Position numbers and translations under genes: made by a program. From Burkholderiales bacterium (GTDB lineage Bacteria > Pseudomonadota > Gammaproteobacteria > Burkholderiales > Burkholderiaceae_E): a stretch of 64,000 nucleotides of DNA. The stretch lies in NCBI GenBank assembly GCA_026399875.1, contig JAPLQF010000029.1:124001-188000 (forward strand). Direction: 5' to 3'. Positions 18,819 to 29,464 of this stretch are shown in pieces (positions within the stretch are counted from its first letter, which is position 1; each line of letters starts with the position of its first letter). Under the pieces are notes generated by a model. It saw only the letters and a program-made list of their open reading frames with translations, was not told the DNA's origin and made no database searches.

Positions 18819-20366
18819 TCAGCGCTTACGCGACCCCCCGCCCAGCAGCGTGCCGAGAACGCCACGCAGCAGTTCACGCCCGGCAGTCGTGCCGATCGAA
18901 CGCGCAGCACTCTTGGCCATCGCCTCGACGATCGAATCCTTGCGCCCGGTTGATTTCGACAGATCATTGAGCGAGCCGCGCAGCGATTCGGTCCAGTTGG
19001 TCTCGTTCGGCACCGGGGCAGTCGGCGTCGACCCACCGCGACCTGAACTGGCACCGGCGCCGGCCCGGCCCGCACTCGGCGCAGAGGCTGAGGATCGTGC
19101 GGTCAAGAGTTCATAAGCCGATTCTCGATCTTCGGCGGTGTCATAGACCCCGGCCACCACCGACGAGCTGATCAGGGCCTTGCGCTCAGCCGCATCGATC
19201 GGACCGATTCTTGAGCCCGGGGACACGACGAAGCCGCGCTCGACGATCGACGGCCGCCCTTTCTCGTCGAGCATCGACACCAGCGCCTCGCCCACGCCCA
19301 GCTCTGAAATCGCGGTTTCGACATTGAAAGCAGGATTGGCCCGCATGGTCTGCGCGGCCGCCTTGACCGCCTTCTGATCGCGGGGCGTGAACGCGCGCAG
19401 CGCATGCTGGACGCGGTTGCCGAGTTGGCCGAGTACCGAGTCCGGAATGTCGAGCGGATTCTGGGTGACAAAGTAAACACCCACGCCCTTGGAACGAACC
19501 AGCCTGACCACCTGCTCGACTTTTTCAAGGAGGGGCCGCGGCGCCTCGGCAAACAGCAGATGCGCCTCGTCGAAGAAGAACACCAGCTTGGGTTTGTCGC
19601 GATCGCCGACCTCGGGCAGTTTCTCGAAGAGATCGGACAGCAGCCAGAGCAAAAAGGCGGCATAAAGCCTTGGCGCATTGAGCAGCCGATCGGCTGCCAG
19701 GATGTTGACGATGCCCCGGCCCTGGGCGTCGGTCTGCATCAGATCGTCGAAATTGAGCATCGGTTCGCCGAAAAAACGATCGGCGCCCTGCTGATCAAGC
19801 GAGACCAGCCCGCGCTGGATCGCGCCGATCGAGGCGGCAGAAATGTTGCCGTATTCGGTGGTGAACTGCTTGGCGTTGTCGCCCACATGCTGAAGCATCG
19901 CTCGCAGATCCTTGGCATCAAGCAGCAGCAGGCCACGATCATCGGCAATCTTGAAGACCAGGTTGAGCACCCCTTCCTGAGTCTCGTTGAGGCTGAGCAT
20001 GCGTGACAGCAGCATCGGTCCCATGTCGGAGACGGTCGCCCGCAGCGGATGCCCCGCCTCGCCATAGACATCCCACAGCGTCACCGGGCTGGCCGCGAAG
20101 CTTGGCTCCGGCAGGCCATGCGCGGCGATATGCTTGGTGAGCCGCTCGGTCGGCGCCCCGGTTTGCGAGATGCCGACCAGGTCGCCCTTGACGTCGGCCA
20201 TGAAGACCGGCACGCCGATCGACGAGAATTTCTCGGCCATGACCTGCAGAGTCACGGTCTTGCCGGTCCCGGTTGCGCCGGTGATCAGACCATGCCGATT
20301 GGCCAAAGCCGGCAGAAGGCACAGATCGGTGTCGGCGGTGCGGGCAATCAATAGGGGATCGGGCAT
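18819..20366 (-). CDS. DUF853 / HerA-like helicase family ATPase
   Basis: P-loop ATPase of 515 aa related to E. coli YjgR. The Walker A motif [12 protein letters not shown] is near residue 30, and Walker B with the acidic pair is [14 protein letters not shown] Ser/Gly/Ala-rich linker (about 425-450) precedes a short C-terminal helical segment ending [11 protein letters not shown]. HerA relatives act in DNA processing, but the role of this subfamily is not established. The start at 20366 begins the conserved MPDPLLIA; the frame's further upstream extension looks spurious. Confidence 0.9.
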   Translation of the reverse strand: MPDPLLIARTADTDLCLLPALANRHGLITGATGTGKTVTLQVMAEKFSSIGVPVFMADVKGDLVGISQTGAPTERLTKHIAAHGLPEPSFAASPVTLWDVYGEAGHPLRATVSDMGPMLLSRMLSLNETQEGVLNLVFKIADDRGLLLLDAKDLRAMLQHVGDNAKQFTTEYGNISAASIGAIQRGLVSLDQQGADRFFGEPMLNFDDLMQTDAQGRGIVNILAADRLLNAPRLYAAFLLWLLSDLFEKLPEVGDRDKPKLVFFFDEAHLLFAEAPRPLLEKVEQVVRLVRSKGVGVYFVTQNPLDIPDSVLGQLGNRVQHALRAFTPRDQKAVKAAAQTMRANPAFNVETAISELGVGEALVSMLDEKGRPSIVERGFVVSPGSRIGPIDAAERKALISSSVVAGVYDTAEDRESAYELLTARSSASAPSAGRAGAGASSGRGGSTPTAPVPNETNWTESLRGSLNDLSKSTGRKDSIVEAMAKSAARSIGTTAGRELLRGVLGTLLGGGSRKR

Positions 20367-20545
20367 GGCAGCTCTGGTGGGGGGATGTCGACGAAACCGG
20401 CGATGGTAAGATCCGATCGCCTGTCGCTCACGCATTGCAACATGATTGCAGCGCCAGCGGCAAGCCGCCTGCGCCAATCGCGCAGCCCGATGTCGGCATC
20501 TGGCTCGCAGCGCAAGACAGCCATCAGCATGAGGTCTCAATCGTT

Positions 20546-21271
20546 ATGGCCGGTCATTCCAAATGGGCCAATATCCAGCACCGCAAGAACCGCCAGGACG
20601 AAAAGCGGGGCAAGCTCTTCACGCGCCTGATCAAGGAGATCACCGTGGCCGCGCGCATGGGCGGGGGCGATGTGTCAGCCAATCCGCGGCTGCGCCTGGC
20701 CATCGAGAAGGGCTCCGACGCCAATATGGCCAAGGACACCGTGCAGCGCGCGATCCAGAAAGGCATCGGCGGGCTCGACGGCGTGAACTATGAAGAAATC
20801 CGCTACGAGGGCTATGGCATCGCCGGCGCGTCGGTCATCGTCGACACCCTGACCGACAACCGCGTCCGAACGGTTGCCGAAGTTCGCCATGCATTCTCGA
20901 AATACGGCGGCAATCTGGGCACTGATGGCTCGGTAGCCTTCATGTTCCGGCATTGCGGGCAGTTCCTGTTTGCGCCCGGTACCTCCGAAGACAAGGTGAT
21001 GGAAGTCGCAATCGACGCAGGCGCCGATGATGTGATGACCGACGACGAGGGTGGCATCGAAGTGCTGTGCGAGCCGACGGTCTACGCGCAGGTCAGGGCT
21101 GCACTCGAGCAGGCCGGCCTGAAAGCCGAGGTCGCCGAGATCACCATGAAACCGATGAACGAGACCGTTCTTGAGGGTGAGGATGCTGCCCGCATGCAAA
21201 AGCTGCTCGATGCCATCGAAAATCTCGATGATGTGCAGCAGGTCTTCACCAGCGCCGTGATCGACGAATGA
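20546..21271 (+). CDS. yebC: YebC/PmpR family protein
   Basis: Conserved 241-aa protein beginning [14 protein letters not shown], the unmistakable YebC N-terminus. Family members have been described as transcriptional regulators (PmpR) and, more recently, as translation factors that relieve stalling at prolines. It heads the run yebC-purD-hemF-nadD-rsfS-rlmH-maf-rng. The stop overlaps the purD start (ATGA). The frame extends upstream to 20435, but the ATG at 20546 is the conserved start. Confidence 0.95.
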   Translation: MAGHSKWANIQHRKNRQDEKRGKLFTRLIKEITVAARMGGGDVSANPRLRLAIEKGSDANMAKDTVQRAIQKGIGGLDGVNYEEIRYEGYGIAGASVIVDTLTDNRVRTVAEVRHAFSKYGGNLGTDGSVAFMFRHCGQFLFAPGTSEDKVMEVAIDAGADDVMTDDEGGIEVLCEPTVYAQVRAALEQAGLKAEVAEITMKPMNETVLEGEDAARMQKLLDAIENLDDVQQVFTSAVIDE

Positions 21272-22569
21272 AGATCCTGGTCGTCGGTTCGGGAGGACGC
21301 GAACACGCGATCGCCTGGCGGATCGCCCAGTCGGGTCGGGTGCAGACGGTGTTCGTGGCGCCTGGTAACGGTGGCACCGCGCGCGAGCGCGGGCTGCAGA
21401 ATCTTCCGGTCACCGATATCGAGGTGCTGGCAGCGTTTGCCGAGCGCGAATCGATCGCCTTTACCGTGGTGGGCCCCGAAACGCCCTTGTCGGAAGGCAT
21501 CGTCGATCTGTTTCGCAGTCGCGGACTCAAGATCTTCGGACCCACACGGGCGGCGGCCCAGCTCGAATCCTCCAAGGATTTCGCCAAGGCCTTCATGACT
21601 CGCCATGGCATTCCCACTGCCCAGTACAACACTTTCACCGATGCAGCGGCGGCGCATGACTATGTGAGCCAGCGCGGCGCCCCGATCGTTGTGAAAGCCG
21701 ACGGACTGGCGGCAGGCAAAGGCGTGGTCGTCGCGCAGACCCTCAATGAGGCCCATGCCGCGATCGACATGATGCTGCTCGACAACCGCATGGGCGCAGC
21801 CGGCGCGCGGGTGGTGATCGAAGACTTCCTGGCAGGCGAAGAGGCGAGCTTCATCGTGATGTGCGATGGCCGCAATGTGCTGGCGCTGGCCTCAAGCCAG
21901 GATCACAAGCGCCTGGGCGACAACGATACCGGCCCGAATACCGGCGGCATGGGGGCTTATTCGCCGGCACCGGTGGTCACACCCGAAGTGCATGCCCGCG
22001 TGCTGCGCGAAATCATCATGCCGACCGTGCAGGGCATGGCGTCCGAGGGCATCACTTACACCGGATTTCTCTATGCCGGGCTGATGATCGATCCGGATGG
22101 CAACGTCAAGGCACTCGAGTTCAACTGCCGGATGGGCGACCCCGAGACACAGCCGATCATGGCGCGCGTCAAGAGCGACCTCACCGAAGTGTTTGAGCAC
22201 GCGATTGCCGGCACACTCGATCAGGTCGAGATCGACTGGGACCGACGTACCGCGCTCGGTGTCGTGCTGGCCGCACACGGCTATCCCGATGCACCGCGCA
22301 AGGGCGATGTCATTGAAGGCGTGGGTGTGCGCACCACGCCGACCGACGACTGCCTGGTCTTTCATGCCGGCACGCAACTGAACGATGGTGTGGTCACGAC
22401 CGCCGGCGGTCGCGTGCTGTGCGTGACCGCCATGGGCGACTCGGTCAAGGTGGCGCAATCAAGGGCCTACGCCATGATCGACACCATCCGGTTCGACGGC
22501 ATGCAGTACCGGCACGACATCGGTCACCGTGCGATTGCGCGCCGGCGGCGCCCGTTAAAGAAAGCCTGA
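21268..22569 (+). CDS. purD: Phosphoribosylamine-glycine ligase
   Basis: GAR synthetase of the purine pathway, 433 aa. It shows the N-terminal nucleotide-like motif [13 protein letters not shown], the ATP-grasp segments ([22 protein letters not shown]) and the substrate/metal segment [10 protein letters not shown]. The extreme C-terminus (after about residue 412) is basic ([12 protein letters not shown]) and slightly longer than in E. coli. Confidence 0.97.
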   Translation: MKILVVGSGGREHAIAWRIAQSGRVQTVFVAPGNGGTARERGLQNLPVTDIEVLAAFAERESIAFTVVGPETPLSEGIVDLFRSRGLKIFGPTRAAAQLESSKDFAKAFMTRHGIPTAQYNTFTDAAAAHDYVSQRGAPIVVKADGLAAGKGVVVAQTLNEAHAAIDMMLLDNRMGAAGARVVIEDFLAGEEASFIVMCDGRNVLALASSQDHKRLGDNDTGPNTGGMGAYSPAPVVTPEVHARVLREIIMPTVQGMASEGITYTGFLYAGLMIDPDGNVKALEFNCRMGDPETQPIMARVKSDLTEVFEHAIAGTLDQVEIDWDRRTALGVVLAAHGYPDAPRKGDVIEGVGVRTTPTDDCLVFHAGTQLNDGVVTTAGGRVLCVTAMGDSVKVAQSRAYAMIDTIRFDGMQYRHDIGHRAIARRRRPLKKA

Positions 22570-22596
22570 GCAGCACGCCAGGTTTCAGGAGGCCTC

Positions 22597-23550
22597 ATGA
22601 ATCATCCGACACCCTCATCGGCCGAAGCGGTCGATACCGCCGCCGTGCGGCACTACCTGCAAGGGCTGCAGCAGCGGATCGTGGCCGGCCTCGAATCAGT
22701 CGACGGCGGCAGCTTCGCAACCGACGCCTGGGAGCGCGCAGAAGGCGGCGGCGGCATCAGCCGTGTTATCGAAGACAGCCATGTCTTCGAGCGCGCCGGC
22801 GTCCTGTTTTCGCATGTCACCGGCAATCATCTGCCTCCGACAGCCTCGGCGACCCGCCCCGGCATGGCCGGGCGATCCTTCGAGGCGATGGGCGTTTCGC
22901 TGGTGCTGCATCCCCGCAATCCCCATGTGCCGACGGTGCATCTGAACGTACGCTGCTTCATTGCCGCACCGCGTGCCGGTGCCGCGCCCGACAGCCCCGA
23001 TGGCATGCCGGTCTGGTGGTTCGGCGGCGGTATGGACCTCACGCCCTATTACGGCGTCGACGAAGACGTGGTCCATTTCCATGCCACCTGCAAATCCGCA
23101 CTCGCGCCTTTCGGCCCTGACTACCACCCGCGCTTCAAGAAGGCCTGCGACCAGTACTTCTTTCTGAAGCACCGGGGTGAGGCGCGCGGCATTGGCGGCA
23201 TCTTCTTCGACGACTTCTCGGAGATCGGTTTCGAGAAGTCATTCGCATTGACCCGCAGTGTCGGCAATGCGTTTCTCGATGCCTATCTGCCGATCGTCCG
23301 GCGCAATGTCGATCGCCCGTATTCAGAGCGCGAGCGCGATTTCCAGGCCTATCGCCGTGGGCGTTATGTCGAGTTCAATCTGGTCTTCGACCGCGGAACC
23401 CTCTTCGGGCTTCAGTCGGGCGGGCGAACCGAATCGATCCTGGTCTCGATGCCACCGATTGTGAAGTGGCGATACAACTGGCAACCGGAGACCGGGTCGC
23501 CCGAAGCCCGGCTCTACGAACACTACCTGCCGGCACGCGAATGGGTCTGA
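22597..23550 (+). CDS. hemF: Oxygen-dependent coproporphyrinogen III oxidase
   Basis: Converts coproporphyrinogen III to protoporphyrinogen IX using O2. The 317-aa protein carries the family segments [48 protein letters not shown] and [21 protein letters not shown] perfect AGGAGG ribosome-binding site lies 7 bases before the ATG. Haem synthesis next to other housekeeping genes is the usual Burkholderiales arrangement. Confidence 0.97.
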   Translation: MNHPTPSSAEAVDTAAVRHYLQGLQQRIVAGLESVDGGSFATDAWERAEGGGGISRVIEDSHVFERAGVLFSHVTGNHLPPTASATRPGMAGRSFEAMGVSLVLHPRNPHVPTVHLNVRCFIAAPRAGAAPDSPDGMPVWWFGGGMDLTPYYGVDEDVVHFHATCKSALAPFGPDYHPRFKKACDQYFFLKHRGEARGIGGIFFDDFSEIGFEKSFALTRSVGNAFLDAYLPIVRRNVDRPYSERERDFQAYRRGRYVEFNLVFDRGTLFGLQSGGRTESILVSMPPIVKWRYNWQPETGSPEARLYEHYLPAREWV

Positions 23551-23556
23551 GCCGTC

Positions 23557-24225
23557 ATGAGCTCCGATAGGCGCCGGCGGGTCGGCATCCTCGGCGGTAC
23601 CTTCGACCCCCCGCATGTCGGCCACCTTGCACTGGCGCGATCGGCACGGGATGCCATGCAGCTTGATGAAGTGCGCCTGATGCCGACCGGACATTCATGG
23701 CAAAAGAGCGCAGCCGGCGCCAGTGCGCTGCAGCGGCTCGAGATGGTCCGGATCGCTCTGCGAGATGTCGGGCCGGCTGAAGGACTGAGGGCCGATGACC
23801 GCGAAGTGGTTCGCGGCGGCCAGACCTATACCGTCGATACGCTGGAGGCATTGCGTAAGGAGCTGGGCCCCGATGTCATGCTGGTGCTGATCGTGGGCAG
23901 CGATCAGTTGCGCAACCTGGCTACCTGGCGAAACTGGCAACGGCTCTTCGATCTGGCCCATATTGCCGCAACCCAGCGCGAACGGATTACCCTTGACGAT
24001 CTGCCCCCCGAGGTCGAGGCCGAGGTCGCCAGCCGCGGCCGTGATGCCCTGCCTGATGCGCCGGCGGGCAGCATCGTCTTTTTCAGAATGCCCGCGGTGG
24101 CCGTGTCGGCCACCGGACTTCGTGCCCAACTGGCTGCAGGCGAGCGCCCCGATGCGCTGTCACCCCCTGCGGTTCTCGACTATATTCAATCGCACCGCCT
24201 CTATCGACGGTCGCCACGGAACTGA
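23557..24225 (+). CDS. nadD: Nicotinate-nucleotide adenylyltransferase
   Basis: NaMN adenylyltransferase in NAD synthesis, 222 aa. The nucleotidyltransferase motif GGTFDPPHVGH is at about residues 14-24 and the second motif VSATGLRAQL (ISxTxxR type) is near the C-terminus. It starts 6 bases after hemF and is followed 2 bases later by rsfS, the common nadD-rsfS-rlmH order. Confidence 0.96.
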   Translation: MSSDRRRRVGILGGTFDPPHVGHLALARSARDAMQLDEVRLMPTGHSWQKSAAGASALQRLEMVRIALRDVGPAEGLRADDREVVRGGQTYTVDTLEALRKELGPDVMLVLIVGSDQLRNLATWRNWQRLFDLAHIAATQRERITLDDLPPEVEAEVASRGRDALPDAPAGSIVFFRMPAVAVSATGLRAQLAAGERPDALSPPAVLDYIQSHRLYRRSPRN

Positions 24226-24227
24226 CA

Positions 24228-24599
24228 ATGGATCTCACCAAACAGCAACGCCTGGTCGTCGACGCACTCGAGGATGTCAAAGCCCATGACATCAAGGTCT
24301 TCGACACCACCAAACTCACCGGCCTCTTTGACCGGGTGATCATCGTCAGCGCGACCTCCAACCGGCAGAGCCGGGCGCTTGCGGCCAGCGTTCGGGACAA
24401 GGTCAAGGACCATGGCGGTCATGTGATTTCGGTTGAAGGCGAAGACACCGGCGAGTGGGTGCTGGTCGATCTCGGCGACATCGTCGTCCACATCATGCAG
24501 CCGGCGGTCAGGGCCTATTACAACCTCGAAGAACTCTGGGGCGGCAAGCCGGTGCGGGTCAAACTCGCCACTGCAAGCATTGCCCGCGCCAGCACCTGA
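24228..24599 (+). CDS. rsfS: Ribosome silencing factor RsfS (YbeB)
   Basis: Binds ribosomal protein uL14 and blocks subunit joining in slow growth. The 123-aa protein has the typical segments DIKVFDTTKLTGLFDRVIIVS, EGEDTGEWVLVDLGDIVVHIM and YYNLEELWGG. It is immediately downstream of nadD and upstream of rlmH. Confidence 0.96.
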   Translation: MDLTKQQRLVVDALEDVKAHDIKVFDTTKLTGLFDRVIIVSATSNRQSRALAASVRDKVKDHGGHVISVEGEDTGEWVLVDLGDIVVHIMQPAVRAYYNLEELWGGKPVRVKLATASIARAST

Positions 24600-24638
24600 T
24601 TGCCGCTGTCGGCAAGCTTTCGCCCGGCTCACACTGAC

Positions 24639-25109
24639 ATGCTGCTGCGGGTGATTGCAGTCGGCACCCGGATGCCGGCCTGGGTCGATCAGGCGGTCGA
24701 CGATTTTTCGCGCCGCATGCCCGCCGAGTTGCGCATCGACTGGAAACCGGTCAAGGCCGAGCCGCGTGCCGCAGGCGGCAGTGCGGCCCAGTGGAAAAGC
24801 CGCGAAGCGCAGCGCATCCAGGACGCCCTGCCCTCGGGTGCGCGGATGGTGCTGCTCGATGAGCGCGGAGCCGATCTCGACAGCAACCGACTGGCGGCGA
24901 GGCTGTCCGCCTGGCAGCGCGACGGTCAAGCGGTAGCGATCGTGATAGGCGGCCCGGACGGCGTGGACGACGCCGTCAGAGCTCAAGCTGCCGAGACACT
25001 TCGACTGTCTTCGCTGACGCTGCCGCATGCGCTCGCCCGGGTGCTGCTGGCCGAGCAACTCTATCGGGCCTGGTCGATCAATGCCGGCCATCCCTATCAC
25101 CGCGAATGA
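24639..25109 (+). CDS. rlmH: 23S rRNA (pseudouridine1915-N3)-methyltransferase RlmH
   Basis: SPOUT methyltransferase that modifies pseudouridine 1915 of 23S rRNA. The ATG at 24639 gives the family length of 156 aa. The SAM-binding knot motif IVIGGPDGV and the C-terminal [12 protein letters not shown] are both intact. The frame extends upstream to 24600 but conserved sequence begins MLLRVIAVG. Confidence 0.96.
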   Translation: MLLRVIAVGTRMPAWVDQAVDDFSRRMPAELRIDWKPVKAEPRAAGGSAAQWKSREAQRIQDALPSGARMVLLDERGADLDSNRLAARLSAWQRDGQAVAIVIGGPDGVDDAVRAQAAETLRLSSLTLPHALARVLLAEQLYRAWSINAGHPYHRE

Positions 25110-25119
25110 GACCGGCCCG

Positions 25120-25773
25120 ATGACGTCCGTCGACACCTCTTCAAACACGGTCCTTGCAGCACGATCGCCAGGCTTCATCTGGCTCGCGTCTCAGAGCCCC
25201 CGCCGCCAGGAGTTGCTGCAGCAGATCGGCGTGCGCTTCGAGCTGCTGGCACCCGGCCCGGACGAAGACGCTGAAGCCCTCGAAGCATTTCGGATCGGCG
25301 AGTCGCCGACACAGTATGTCGAGCGGGTGGTCCTGGCCAAAGCCGCCGCCGCAAGCGAGCGGCTGCATCGTCGTCACGGCGAGCCGACATCAGGGCGTGC
25401 AGCGCCGATCCTGGTGGCCGACACGACGGTGGCCATCGGCGGCAGGATGCTGGGCAAACCGGCCGACGATGCGCAGGCTCGCGCCATGCTCCAGGCCCTG
25501 TCGGGTCGCAGCCACCGGGTGCTGACTGCGGTTGCTGTGGTACGAGCCGGGCGGCTCGATCACACGATCAGCGTGTCGCGGGTACGATTCGAGCGACTCT
25601 CGCCATCGGCCATCGATGCCTATGTCGCCAGCAAGGAGCCCTTTGGCAAAGCCGGCGGCTACGGCATCCAGGGCCTGGCGGCGGCCTTCATCAGGCGCAT
25701 CGAAGGCAGCTACTCCGGCATCATGGGGCTGCCGCTGTATGAGACCGCAAAGCTGCTGAAGCGGGAGACATGA
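25120..25773 (+). CDS. maf: Maf-family nucleoside triphosphate pyrophosphatase
   Basis: House-cleaning nucleotide pyrophosphatase, 217 aa. It shows the signature [12 protein letters not shown], the catalytic-region aspartate in [10 protein letters not shown], and the segment [11 protein letters not shown]. The SPRR and GYGIQG forms fit the YhdE (dTTP/UTP) subgroup. The frame begins at 25027 inside rlmH; the ATG at 25120 is the realistic start. E. coli yhdE also neighbours the RNase G gene. Confidence 0.92.
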   Translation: MTSVDTSSNTVLAARSPGFIWLASQSPRRQELLQQIGVRFELLAPGPDEDAEALEAFRIGESPTQYVERVVLAKAAAASERLHRRHGEPTSGRAAPILVADTTVAIGGRMLGKPADDAQARAMLQALSGRSHRVLTAVAVVRAGRLDHTISVSRVRFERLSPSAIDAYVASKEPFGKAGGYGIQGLAAAFIRRIEGSYSGIMGLPLYETAKLLKRET

Positions 25774-25861
25774 GCATTTCCCGTCAACCCACTCTCGCTC
25801 AGCCGGCTGGCTTTGCTCTGACATCGAGCCGATGCCTGCTTGCGCAGGACGTTCGAAGACC

Positions 25862-26782
25862 ATGAACACAGCGCCCGGTTCAATAGCACCCGTCGACCGT
25901 CGTGTCGGTATCGTCGGCACCGGCAACATGGGCGGCGGCATGGCGACGAACCTGCTCGCTCGTGGCTGGCAGGTGCAGGTGCACGACCTTGACCACATCC
26001 GGGTCGAGACCCTGCGAAATCGCGGTGCGGTCGCCTGCGCAGATGCGGCCGCAGCAGCGGCGGACGCGCCGATCACCATCGTTTGCGTGGTCGACGCAGC
26101 CCAGTGCGACCAAGTCCTGTGGGGCGAGCGCGGCGTGCACGCACGGCCCGGCGGTATCGCCGGCCATACCGTGATGCTGTGCCCGACCATTGCGCCGGGT
26201 GATGTCGAACGCCTCGCAGCACGCCTCGCGCAGGCCGGCGCGGCAACGATTGACGCGCCGATGTCAGGCGGGCCGCAGCGGGCCGCCGACGGCACGATGA
26301 GCCTGATGGTCGCCTGCGCGGCGACGGTGCGTGCATCCCATGGCGAACTGATCAACGTCCTGTCCAACCGCGTCTTTCATCTCGGGGAGCGCCCAGGCGA
26401 CGGCGCGCGGATGAAGCTGGTCAACAATCTGCTCGCCGGGATCAATCTGGTGGGTGCTGCCGAGGCACTCTCGATGGCAAAGCGCATGGGAATGGAACTT
26501 GGCATGGTGCTGGATGTGATCGAGCAGTCCAGCGGTCAGAGCTGGATCGGTTCAGACCGGATGCGCCGCGCCATTGCAAATGACTACGCGCCGCGCGCCC
26601 ATGCCACCCTGTTGCGCAAGGACACAACGCTCGCCGTGCAGGCCGGCCGCGACCTCGGATTCGAAGGGCCACTGGGTGCCGCGGCAAGCGAGGTGTTTGC
26701 GCGCGTGCTCGAGCATGGCTGGGCAGACCTGGACGATGCAGCGGTGTTTCGTCTGCTCGATGAGTCGTCCGCATCCGAATAG
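25862..26782 (+). CDS. NAD(P)-dependent beta-hydroxyacid dehydrogenase (3-hydroxyisobutyrate dehydrogenase family)
   Basis: Two-domain dehydrogenase of 306 aa. The Rossmann motif GIVGTGNMGGGMA lies near the N-terminus, the substrate-binding segment DAPMSGGP in the middle, and the catalytic-lysine region GARMKLVNNLLAG follows. This matches the GarR/MmsB/tartronate semialdehyde reductase family; the actual substrate is not determinable. It interrupts the usual maf-rng adjacency. Starts at 25832 and 25862 are both possible; the later one is closer to the conserved fold. Confidence 0.88.
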   Translation: MNTAPGSIAPVDRRVGIVGTGNMGGGMATNLLARGWQVQVHDLDHIRVETLRNRGAVACADAAAAAADAPITIVCVVDAAQCDQVLWGERGVHARPGGIAGHTVMLCPTIAPGDVERLAARLAQAGAATIDAPMSGGPQRAADGTMSLMVACAATVRASHGELINVLSNRVFHLGERPGDGARMKLVNNLLAGINLVGAAEALSMAKRMGMELGMVLDVIEQSSGQSWIGSDRMRRAIANDYAPRAHATLLRKDTTLAVQAGRDLGFEGPLGAAASEVFARVLEHGWADLDDAAVFRLLDESSASE

Positions 26783-26950
26783 TCGCCTTCAGCGCCCGGG
26801 ACCCGCAGACCCGCTTCACCCAGGGAGTCCCCTGATTGGCGATCGCCGGCCGCGGCGCCAACGCGCGGGTATGATCAGGCCGGCCGCGTGCGTCTCACCA
26901 AGCAGACGGTACGCGCCACCCAGGACGGTGCTTCCGGACGACTGCAGGCC

Positions 26951-28402
26951 ATGACCGAAGAAATCCTCGTCAACGTCACCCCTTTCGAAGTTCGCGTCGC
27001 CCTGGTTCAGCAGGGCGCGGTCCAGGAATTTCATCTCGAGCGCGAGGTCACCCGCGGGCTGGCCGGCAACATCTACCTAGGCAAGGTGTCACGGGTGCTG
27101 CCAGGCATGCAGTCGGCCTTCATCGACATCGGCCTCGATCGGGCGGCCTTTCTGCATGTGGCAGATCTCTGGCAATCGCGCGGTGGCGGCCAGCCGGTAC
27201 CCATCGAAAAGACGCTCTACGAAGGCCAGGCGCTGCTGGTACAGGTGATCAAGGACCCGATCGGCACCAAGGGCGCACGCCTGTCGAGCCAGGTCAGCAT
27301 CGCCGGACGAATGCTGGTCTACCTGCCGCAGGATCCGCATATCGGCGTATCGCAACGGATCGCCAGCGACAGCGAACGCACCCAGCTGCGTGAGCGCATC
27401 CGAAAGTTGATGCCGCCCGAAGAGAAAGGCGGATTCATCGTGCGGACCATGGCCGAAGAAGCCGAAGATAACGCGCTCGCCGCCGATATCGGCTATCTGG
27501 GCACACGCTGGCGGCAGATCCTCGAAGCGAGCAAATCGAAACACGCTCCGTCGCTGCTCTATCAGGAACTCGGTCTGCGCGAACGGGTACTGCGCGATCT
27601 CGCCAGCGATCAAACCACCTCGATCGTCGTCGACTCGGCTGCAGCCTTCGATCAGATGCAGGCCTTTGCCACGACCTACATGCCTTCGCTGCTGGGCAAA
27701 CTGCGGCGTTATGGCGGCGAGCGTCCGCTCTTCGATCTGCATGGCGCCGAAGAGGAACTCGAACGCGCGCTGGCAAGACGGGTCGATCTGAAATCGGGCG
27801 GCTATCTGATCATCGATCAGACCGAGGCAATGAACACCATCGACGTCAATACCGGTGGCTATGTCGGCGGGCGCAATTTCGACGACACCATCTTCCGGAC
27901 CAACCTCGAAGCGGCGCATTCGATTGCGCGCCAGTTACGGGTGCGCAACCTCGGCGGCATGATCCTGGTCGATTTCATCGACATGACCAACACCGAGCAT
28001 CGCGAGGCGGTACTGGCCGAATTGCGCCGAGAAATCGCTCGCGACCGCACCAAATCGACGGTCAACGGCTTTACCTCGCTCGGCTTGGTGGAGATGACCC
28101 GAAAGCGCACCCGTGAATCGCTGGCACATATCGTGTGCGAACCCTGCGCGACCTGCCGCGGAAAGGGCACGGTGCGAACCGCCCGGACGATTGCCTACGA
28201 GGTCATGCGCGAAATCCAGCGAGAGGCAAGGCAGTTCAATCCGCGCGAGTTCAGGATCCTCGCCTCGCAGGCAGTCATCGACCTGTTTCTCGAAGAAGAA
28301 TCGCAACACCTTGCCGCACTCGGCGATCAGATCGGCAAGCCGATCTCACTGCGGGTCGAGACCCTCTATGCCCAGGAGCAGTACGACATCGTGCTGATGT
28401 GA
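26951..28402 (+). CDS. rng: Ribonuclease G
   Basis: RNase E/G family endonuclease of 483 aa (E. coli RNase G about 489), without the long RNase E C-terminal extension. It shows the S1 domain (GNIYLGKVSRVLPGMQSAFI), the 5' sensor segment GTKGARLSSQ, the catalytic metal-site region NTIDVNTGGYVGGRN with a later D in ILVDFIDM, and the zinc-link cysteines CEPCATCRGKG. It matures 16S rRNA and degrades mRNAs. A GTG at 26888 opens the frame earlier, but MTEEILVNVTPFE is the family start. Confidence 0.95.
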   Translation: MTEEILVNVTPFEVRVALVQQGAVQEFHLEREVTRGLAGNIYLGKVSRVLPGMQSAFIDIGLDRAAFLHVADLWQSRGGGQPVPIEKTLYEGQALLVQVIKDPIGTKGARLSSQVSIAGRMLVYLPQDPHIGVSQRIASDSERTQLRERIRKLMPPEEKGGFIVRTMAEEAEDNALAADIGYLGTRWRQILEASKSKHAPSLLYQELGLRERVLRDLASDQTTSIVVDSAAAFDQMQAFATTYMPSLLGKLRRYGGERPLFDLHGAEEELERALARRVDLKSGGYLIIDQTEAMNTIDVNTGGYVGGRNFDDTIFRTNLEAAHSIARQLRVRNLGGMILVDFIDMTNTEHREAVLAELRREIARDRTKSTVNGFTSLGLVEMTRKRTRESLAHIVCEPCATCRGKGTVRTARTIAYEVMREIQREARQFNPREFRILASQAVIDLFLEEESQHLAALGDQIGKPISLRVETLYAQEQYDIVLM

Positions 28403-28515
28403 TCACATCGGCCCGCTTGAAAGCTCAGCAGGCATCACCTCGGCGTCCACTTAAGCTTCAGCCGGGTTTGGACTAATATCGCTGGATTACGACTTGTCAG
28501 CTTCCAGAGGATACC

Positions 28516-29442
28516 GTGACCGATCGCAGCCCGCCGACTCCCAAGCTTCGCCGTTCCATCCTGCAATGGGCTGCTGCGGCACCCCTGGTTGCCTTACCCA
28601 CCCTGAGCCTGGGGCAGACGAATGCCGCTCCCGCCAGCACCGACGCCTTCAAGCCCCGCGTCGGTCAGGAAGGCAAGGATGTCATCTGGGTTCCCACGCC
28701 GGATAAGCTGGTCCATCGGATGCTGCAGATGGCCATGGTCGGGCCGAGCGACTTCGTTGTCGACCTCGGCTCGGGCGACGGCAAGATTGCGATTGCTGCT
28801 GCGCGCGATTTCAAGGCACGCGCCATGGGCGTTGAGTTCAACCCGCAGATGGTCACCCTGTCGCGCCGGGCTGCAGTCGAGGCGGGTGTCGCAGAGCGAG
28901 TCCAGTTCGAGGAGGGCGACATCTTCAAGGTTGACTTCTCGAAGGCCAGCGTTGTGACCATGTATCTGCTGCCGACGCTCAATCTGAAACTCAGACCAAC
29001 GCTGCTGGCCATGCGGCCCGGTACGCGAATCGTCAGCCATCAGTTCATGATGGGCAGCTGGGAGCCCGACGACAACTCGAACGTCGAAGATCGCCCGGGC
29101 TATCTCTGGATCGTGCCGGCGTCGGTGGGAGGCAACTGGACGATGACCAGCCGAGGCCCGGACGGCGAAAGCGACGCAGGGGTCGCCTTCTCACAATCCT
29201 TCCAGAAAGTCAGCGGCCGGGCTCGCATGGGCGAAATCAATGCCAGCATGCGACAGGTGCGGCTTGTCGGTGACCGGATTGACTTCGAAATGATGGATCA
29301 GCGAGGGATGCTGCGCGTGTATGAAGGACGGGTGAGCGCCGAACGTATCGAAGGGCGCACGGTCGCTTCAAACGGCGCAACTGGCAGCTTTGTGGCGACT
29401 CGTACAGGGCCAATGCTGCCCGTCGAGACAGGTCGCGAATGA
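28516..29442 (+). CDS. Exported class I SAM-dependent methyltransferase-like protein
   Basis: The 308-aa protein has an N-terminal leader with a twin-arginine-like pattern (LRRSILQWAAAAPLVALP, cleavage probably after LSLGQ). It is followed by a Rossmann methyltransferase core: motif I VVDLGSGDGKIAI (about residues 81-93), an acidic loop GVEFNPQM, and motif II-like EEGDIFKVDF. The C-terminal third (about 200-300) is beta-rich and unassigned. The GTG start has AGAGGA upstream. A TAATAT at 28474 with TTAAGC 17 bases earlier is a possible weak promoter. A methyltransferase outside the cytoplasm would need an explanation, since SAM is cytoplasmic. The substrate is unknown. Confidence 0.8.
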   Translation: MTDRSPPTPKLRRSILQWAAAAPLVALPTLSLGQTNAAPASTDAFKPRVGQEGKDVIWVPTPDKLVHRMLQMAMVGPSDFVVDLGSGDGKIAIAAARDFKARAMGVEFNPQMVTLSRRAAVEAGVAERVQFEEGDIFKVDFSKASVVTMYLLPTLNLKLRPTLLAMRPGTRIVSHQFMMGSWEPDDNSNVEDRPGYLWIVPASVGGNWTMTSRGPDGESDAGVAFSQSFQKVSGRARMGEINASMRQVRLVGDRIDFEMMDQRGMLRVYEGRVSAERIEGRTVASNGATGSFVATRTGPMLPVETGRE

Positions 29443-29464
29443 CCCGTCGTTGCGATCGCGTTCC

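Noticed and set aside
18819..20366. HerA-like ATPase as part of a HerA-NurA or Sir2-HerA defence system
   Set aside because: The sequence is the solitary DUF853/YjgR type. Its neighbours (EamA transporter, SDR, yebC) include no nuclease or Sir2 domain.
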